A DNA stretch of 10,012 bases from CAZJDM01 sp964544765. GTDB lineage: Bacteria > Bdellovibrionota_B > Oligoflexia > CAYFLR01. The notes beneath the pieces are model-generated. The model did not search any database, was not told the origin of the DNA, and saw nothing but the letters and a program-made list of their open reading frames with translations. Shown piece after piece: positions 6,212-10,012 of this stretch (positions within the stretch are counted from its first letter, which is position 1; each line of letters begins with the position of its first letter). The translations under genes and the position numbers were made by a program. Where the stretch lies: assembly GCA_964544765.1 (NCBI GenBank), contig CAZJDM010000156.1:1-10012 (forward strand). Direction: 5' to 3'.

Positions 6212-6670
6212 TTATTTAACCGGTTGACGTATGATAATTTTCATTTGTACGCATTTATTATCACAATATTTTTCAAATTCAATTATCTGTGAATCGATCT
6301 TCTTTTTCTTTTTAATCTCATCTTTGGCTTGGTTCACCACTTTTGCTGTCACAAAATCAGGCATTCTAATAAGCAATTTCCAACACCAATCACTCTTAGG
6401 TGTTTTTCTAAGATCACGATTATCTTCTACCCACCAGAGACCTTCTAGTTTTGGAACCCCAAAATCCTTATCTGCATTTTTATAAATTTTTTTTACACCG
6501 TAAGCTACCGGATATAGTATCTCTATCATCTTTGAAAATTCATCTTCACCAGGTTCACCTTTTCCTATAACTGTTAAAAAGTTAGCCGGATCAAATTTAG
6601 CAAATTCTGGTTTCTTAGCCGCTGTATAGTATTTCTTGTATGTTTTTATCAAATCAAGCTTATTAGACAT
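6212..6670 (-). CDS. GyrI-like domain protein, shortened at the C-terminus
   Basis: The 152 residues match the first part of the GyrI-like small-molecule-binding family (COG4832 type). FLTVIGKGEPGEDEF (31-45) corresponds to the family's 'F..I.G.G.P....F' start. EGLWW (76-80), WCWKLLIRMPDFVT (95-108) and the Lys-rich helix (113-124) are also typical. Family members usually have about 200 residues and continue after 'QM.HIGPY' with a second half. Here the reading frame ends at QMKIIIRQPVK, and no matching remnant follows because the oxidoreductase gene begins within about 45 bases. The protein therefore lacks part of the binding pocket, and may be a naturally short version or a damaged gene. 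GyrI-like proteins bind, and in some cases hydrolyse, hydrophobic toxic small molecules. AAAGGAG (6678-6684) lies inside the end of the upstream hydrolase gene, one base separates the two genes, and translation is probably coupled. Confidence 0.75.
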   Translation of the reverse strand: MSNKLDLIKTYKKYYTAAKKPEFAKFDPANFLTVIGKGEPGEDEFSKMIEILYPVAYGVKKIYKNADKDFGVPKLEGLWWVEDNRDLRKTPKSDWCWKLLIRMPDFVTAKVVNQAKDEIKKKKKIDSQIIEFEKYCDNKCVQMKIIIRQPVK

Positions 6671-6671
6671 C

Positions 6672-7739
6672 TCATTTCTCCTTTAAGAACCTTGATACCG
6701 ATTCAGCAAATTGGTTGGGATTTTCTTCAAAACTAAAATGACTAGTGTTTTTTATAACCTTAAAAGTTGAATTACTTAAATAATTAGAAAACTTACGACT
6801 TACAGATTCAGGTTGTAGATCATACTGACCATGAAGCACCAAAACTGGAAGTTTTAAACTTGAAAATGAATCGCTAAAATCATGTTTCTTACCGAGTCCA
6901 AAATATAACGCAAAAGGCATCCAATTCATTTTATATCGTTTTGTCTTACTAAAATAATTGGTTTGAAATACTTTGGAAAGAGCAATGGTGTAGTATTTGG
7001 AGAATTCATTATGCAAAGATTCAAGTTCAGCAGTGGACTTATTAAATAGATTGGAAAAATCAAAATACGAAGCTCTAAAGGTCTGGTAGGATTCAAATAG
7101 ATCTATAGGTAATTGATCTTGAATTTCATCAAATAAATCTCTTTCAAGAGGAAAAACCACCATATCTGCCGGAGAAACTAGAATCAAAGATTTCACCTTA
7201 TCAGGAAATTCAATTGCGTATAAAGTGGCTAAGAAGGCACCAAAGGAATGACCCATAAGAATAATTTGCTTTGTTTTTAAAATACGTCTAATACGTTCTA
7301 CATCAGCTAATTGGGAAGATATGCCCAACTTCTTATCCAACAATTTCATATTATTGTAGAAATTATCTTCAACGGATCCTTTATATGGATTTGAAGATAA
7401 ACCACACCCTCTTTGATGATAATAAATGAATCTAAATTTGTTTGATAATTCTATATTTCCAGACCAAGGCTTACTGTAAGGCGCGCATGGTCCACCATGA
7501 ATTACCAAAATGACAGGTAAATCAGCTCTTCCTTGTTCAAATTTATAGAGTTTAACATCTTGTTCTACATTGAAATAATCAGCCGACGCATTTATTTGAT
7601 AGTCACCTATTATTGTCTTATCTTTTGCTAACAAACCTGGTTGATATAAGCCTTGTTGCATCATTAGATAAAGTGAAGTACCTACTATTATAACTAGGAT
7701 TACAATAGCACTACCAATAATGACCGATTTCTTTTTCAT
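6672..7739 (-). CDS. Membrane-anchored alpha/beta hydrolase (proline iminopeptidase-like)
   Basis: The 355-residue product begins with KKK and a hydrophobic segment (about 6-27) that acts as an uncleaved anchor or signal, placing the catalytic domain in the periplasm. The alpha/beta-hydrolase fold is clear: HGGP oxyanion loop (81-84), YYHQRGCGLSS (106-116), nucleophile elbow GHSFG with Ser165, acid Asp307 in HGQYD and His334 in NTSHF. HGGP with DQRG-like YHQRG is typical of peptidase family S33 (prolyl aminopeptidases), but such motifs also occur in esterases and other hydrolases, so the substrate is open. The ATG has AAGG at 7750-7753. A weak promoter (TTGTTC at 7826-7831, 17 bases, TATGCT at 7803-7808, minus strand) is possible. 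It is the first gene of a two-gene unit with the GyrI-like protein. A Cys follows HGGP at position 85. Confidence 0.85.
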   Translation of the reverse strand: MKKKSVIIGSAIVILVIIVGTSLYLMMQQGLYQPGLLAKDKTIIGDYQINASADYFNVEQDVKLYKFEQGRADLPVILVIHGGPCAPYSKPWSGNIELSNKFRFIYYHQRGCGLSSNPYKGSVEDNFYNNMKLLDKKLGISSQLADVERIRRILKTKQIILMGHSFGAFLATLYAIEFPDKVKSLILVSPADMVVFPLERDLFDEIQDQLPIDLFESYQTFRASYFDFSNLFNKSTAELESLHNEFSKYYTIALSKVFQTNYFSKTKRYKMNWMPFALYFGLGKKHDFSDSFSSLKLPVLVLHGQYDLQPESVSRKFSNYLSNSTFKVIKNTSHFSFEENPNQFAESVSRFLKEK

Positions 7740-7871
7740 ATCTAATAATCCTTATGTGCTAATTAGTTCTACTTTTTTCAAATTTAAGTACTAAGCTTAT
7801 AAAGCATATTTTTCTTTTATAGAAGGAACAAAAGGACACAATTTTCTAATTTAAATTCTAGCATATTATTA

Positions 7872-9059
7872 CTAATAGTACCTTAAGGTGGAAGTAAAAT
7901 TGATCTTATTATCATTGTTTCTTAAAGATGCGTTTAGTATCTCCTTTACTTTACTATAAGGTATTATACCTGTGTCAGAAGGGTATTGAGTTTTGAGAAA
8001 AACCCAGTCGGGCCATTGTTGTGTGTCCCAATATTTATAAAGCTCATTGGTTTGATAGTTTTTCCCTTCCACCCAATATTCTGGATAGTATTCTCCTCCA
8101 ATTATGCGATAATCAGCATCCAGTTCTAAACTGTAATATAAATACATATGTCTAAACAGATTATCTCGTGGATTAACATCTCCCCATTCATGTTCATCAA
8201 CATAGGTAATAACTGTTTTAACATCGAGTAGATATATTGTACCTGGAGCCCTATAATATCCTTGAAAACTGGTGTTTTTGTCCAATAAAGTTATTTCACC
8301 ATATTCAGATTGGTAGGAATAAACCGGTTGGTTCCATACTTGGTTGCCATAATCTCGGTCAATACCAAAAGTTTTTTTACGTATACCTAACCAATTTGCT
8401 AGTAAAACATGCAAGGTACCGGCATTGTTACCAGTGAAATTTTTACGGCTAGTGATCCATACTTCTTGTATACTGAGGTCGGCCCAAGCTCTAGTTAATA
8501 GTGCTTTTATATCATCTTGGTAAAATTTTACCTTCACACCAGCATTGTTAGTTAAAGTTACCGAATGACCCGGTAAAGGCTCGAAAATAGCAGCACTTAC
8601 CCAACCATGACATAGACCGTGCCACCAAGGAGTGAACCATCCTCCTTTTCTTCTTTCAGAACTGGTTAAAGGAAAATGATATTGATTCCTTAAAATATCA
8701 AACTTCTCAGCGGGAGACAGGCGCGCAATTTCAGAAGGACTCATACTTAAAACCGTTGACTGGTTTAAGTAGGTGGCTGAGTCAGAATACTGCCAACGAT
8801 AAGCTATTCCTTTAGTTTTATCGGGCCAGTAACTGGCACTCCAAGGCTCTTTAGCAACGGTTCCGGAAGCAGGGAGCTTTTTATAGTTGTATATTAATGG
8901 TTGATCAAAGGCTAATTGGTCGGGGCGGTCACTGTATTCCCAAGCTCGCTTTAAGTCAGATTTTTGTGAATTATAGTCAGTGCCGCATCCTGTGATTGTT
9001 ATTAATAATACTATTCCAAGGTAGAGAGAGGTTCCTTTTTGGAACGTTAAAGCATCCAT
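7872..9059 (-). CDS. Lipoprotein of the transglutaminase-elicitor (GP42/Pep-13) family
   Basis: Phytophthora GP42 is a calcium-dependent transglutaminase whose Pep-13 peptide (VWNQPVRGFKVYE) triggers plant defence. Related genes are known from marine bacteria. This 395-residue product begins with a lipoprotein signal (hydrophobic 12-22, lipobox ITGC with Cys25), so it is probably tethered to a membrane facing the periplasm or exterior. The signature WWHGLCHGWVSAAI (145-158) supplies the likely nucleophile Cys150. VWNQPV at 241-246 matches the first six residues of Pep-13, including the Trp and Pro known to matter for recognition. YYSLELDADYRIIGGEYY (308-325) fits the family's C-terminal core. 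His290 in YVDEHEWGD is a candidate catalytic His; this is inference. Crosslinking of proteins or envelope components is the expected activity, but a hydrolytic papain-like role is possible. The ATG has AGGAG at 9066-9070, six bases off. No clear terminator follows. Confidence 0.8.
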   Translation of the reverse strand: MDALTFQKGTSLYLGIVLLITITGCGTDYNSQKSDLKRAWEYSDRPDQLAFDQPLIYNYKKLPASGTVAKEPWSASYWPDKTKGIAYRWQYSDSATYLNQSTVLSMSPSEIARLSPAEKFDILRNQYHFPLTSSERRKGGWFTPWWHGLCHGWVSAAIFEPLPGHSVTLTNNAGVKVKFYQDDIKALLTRAWADLSIQEVWITSRKNFTGNNAGTLHVLLANWLGIRKKTFGIDRDYGNQVWNQPVYSYQSEYGEITLLDKNTSFQGYYRAPGTIYLLDVKTVITYVDEHEWGDVNPRDNLFRHMYLYYSLELDADYRIIGGEYYPEYWVEGKNYQTNELYKYWDTQQWPDWVFLKTQYPSDTGIIPYSKVKEILNASLRNNDNKINFTSTLRYY

Positions 9060-9114
9060 GCTTAGCTCCTAATGCAAGGGTTGGTAACTATGCTATATAA
9101 AGAATCTTATTTTA

Positions 9115-9143
9115 GAAATACTGTATTGTATTTTTTATGTCAA
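9115..9143 (-). promoter_or_regulatory. Candidate sigma-70 promoter of the lipoprotein gene
   Basis: On the minus strand a perfect TTGACA (9138-9143) is followed after 17 bases by TATTTC (9115-9120). The -10 is poor (three of six), but the -35 is perfect and the spacing ideal. Transcription would start about 50 bases before the start codon at 9059. A perfect palindrome GTTAATTAAC (9146-9155) directly upstream of the -35 could be an operator or chance. Confidence 0.45.
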
Positions 9144-9183
9144 TCGTTAATTAACAGTATGTATAATATGAACTTGTCTTTTA

Positions 9184-9911
9184 TTAGCGATATTCACTCA
9201 TAAATATTTGATCTTTATTACCATCATTTTGTTTCCAGACAATAATAGCATTACCATTATTATCCATTGCTACTTGTTGAAAAAGGACATGTTCACCATT
9301 AGGACTGATATTATCCGCAAGGTCAGCAGGATGCACCCATCTTCCTGTTGAAGTAGTGCCTATCACAGCATGAACATGTACCACATCGCTTTCATTGCCA
9401 GGCTGGTCCTTGGCTTGGACATGCAAATAAAATTTACCACTGCCGGTATCTTTACTAGCAGTTTGAGTATCGTCATAATCACCTGTTGGATTAGTATCAG
9501 CGTTAGTATCTACTATATATCTATAAGTACAGGTCTCGTTGCAGTCCCAATCCCAGTTAATAGTGTTTTTAGGGGTATCATCATTACTTAAACCCGTTAC
9601 TGTAGGGGCAGTATCGTCATGGGTAATTGTTTTTGATGTACAGGATGTTTCGTTTCCTTCATCATCTTTAAATTTTACATAGATTGTGACATTGGTATTT
9701 AAAGTAGAAAGGGTTAAGCTCATCGTGGTGCTGTATTCTTCCCATGTTCCATCAGTGCATCCTGCCGTAGTAGTTATCATCATATAAGTGGCATTGCCTC
9801 CAACAGACAGATCAAGTTCAACGGTTGCTGATGTTGTGTAGTTATCATCGCTGTAGTATCTTCAAGATCAAAGCCTTCCATATCTATTTCATCCAGAGCT
9901 TGGGCGGTGTT
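9184..9911 (-). pseudogene. Remnant of an Ig-like / propeller-repeat surface protein
   Basis: The main frame (9184-9861) encodes two bacterial Ig-like repeats. One runs up to SCTSKTITHDDTAP (47-60, counted from the first Met at 9783); the second covers about 58-141, with DCNETCTYRYIVDT and FYLHVQAKDQPGNES. A single propeller-type repeat follows (WVHPADLADNISPNG at 149-163, QVAMDNNGNAIIVWKQNDG at 170-188), then an abrupt stop after FMSEYR, where such proteins normally run on through several more repeats. Upstream, the frame meets a stop at 9862-9864 with no usual start codon before the two Met codons inside the first repeat. In another frame, 9849-9911 reads AQALDEIDMEGFDLEDTTA, which is what should precede an Ig-like repeat. 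That indicates a deletion with frameshift near 9850. No signal peptide or ribosome binding site remains. A short expressed fragment cannot be excluded. Confidence 0.65.
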
Positions 9912-9922
9912 TCAGAGCGCTT

Positions 9923-10012
9923 TTATTTAAGTTTTTTTAAATTGTTTCTTAGATCGGAGATTAGATTGTTGGCCAATGTAGTTTTTTGAGGTGGAGTCGT
10001 TGTTAAATCTTC
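9923..10012 (-). CDS. Probable 3' end of a gene running off the window
   Basis: The minus-strand frame entering at 10012 stays open for 29 codons and ends with TAA at 9923-9925. It reads TTTPPQKTT followed by an amphipathic Leu/Asn/Lys-rich tail (SDLRNNLKKLK), plausible for a protein C-terminus. A second minus-strand frame is also open over most of this stretch, so the choice is not firm. Nothing identifies the product. The fragment might be the neighbour of, or once joined to, the decayed repeat protein at 9184-9911. Confidence 0.35.
   Translation of the reverse strand, partial: EDLTTTPPQKTTLANNLISDLRNNLKKLK

Noticed and set aside
7740..7871. Possible terminator for the lipoprotein gene between it and the hydrolase gene.
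   Set aside because: Only short AT-only palindromes (AATTTAAATT, TAAGCTTA) are present and none has a GC stem with a T-tail; read-through into the hydrolase pair is possible.
9080..9090. A TGGTAAC box upstream of the lipoprotein gene, similar to the activator elements A and B.
   Set aside because: Only one box is present, without GTATAC or a second box, and no TGGCAC-N5-TTGC promoter lies between it and the gene, so it is likely chance.

Overview
The window is AT-rich (by eye, roughly one third G+C) bacterial chromosome. It has Shine-Dalgarno sequences before nearly every gene, Sec and lipoprotein signal peptides, and sigma-54-type promoters, which together suggest a Gram-negative bacterium. 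The mix of small secreted 'RGRG' beta-rich proteins, Ig-like/propeller-repeat surface proteins and a transglutaminase-elicitor lipoprotein recalls predatory or aquatic lineages such as Bdellovibrionota (Bacteriovorax-like). That placement is inference from family resemblance and is not proven here.

Layout. 1-441 is a gene-free leader with several weak inverted repeats. 442-2481 (+) is a complete but stand-alone elongation factor G. It converges on 2553-3359 (-), a secreted two-domain protein, with a strong hairpin between them. 3715-4836 (-) is a paralogue of that secreted protein with added His/Gly/Arg-rich stretches. Divergent from it, 5061-6167 (+) is an FAD oxidoreductase of the L-2-hydroxyglutarate oxidase type. 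6212-6670 and 6672-7739 (both -) form a tight two-gene unit: a C-terminally shortened GyrI-like protein and a membrane-anchored alpha/beta hydrolase. 7872-9059 (-) is a lipoprotein of the Phytophthora GP42 'transglutaminase elicitor' family that carries a Pep-13-like VWNQPV motif. 9184-9911 (-) looks like a decayed remnant of a large Ig-like plus propeller-repeat surface protein. 9923-10012 (-) is probably the 3' end of another gene.

The most notable signal is regulatory. Both RGRG paralogues have an exact sigma-54 -24/-12 promoter (TGGCAC-N5-TTGC) about 60-100 bases before the start codon. In both, the same compound element (TGGTAA/T box, GTATAC, TGGTAAC box) lies at practically the same distance upstream (about -98 to -134). 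This is the architecture of a sigma-54 promoter with an enhancer-binding-protein site, shared by two members of an uncharacterised secreted protein family. The second copy of the element lies just before the divergent oxidoreductase gene and could affect it too.

Apart from the two paralogues and the hydrolase/GyrI pair, the genes do not form an obvious pathway. Signal peptides and the lipobox put three of the products outside the cytoplasm, and the decayed surface-protein remnant points to turnover of envelope genes at the right edge.
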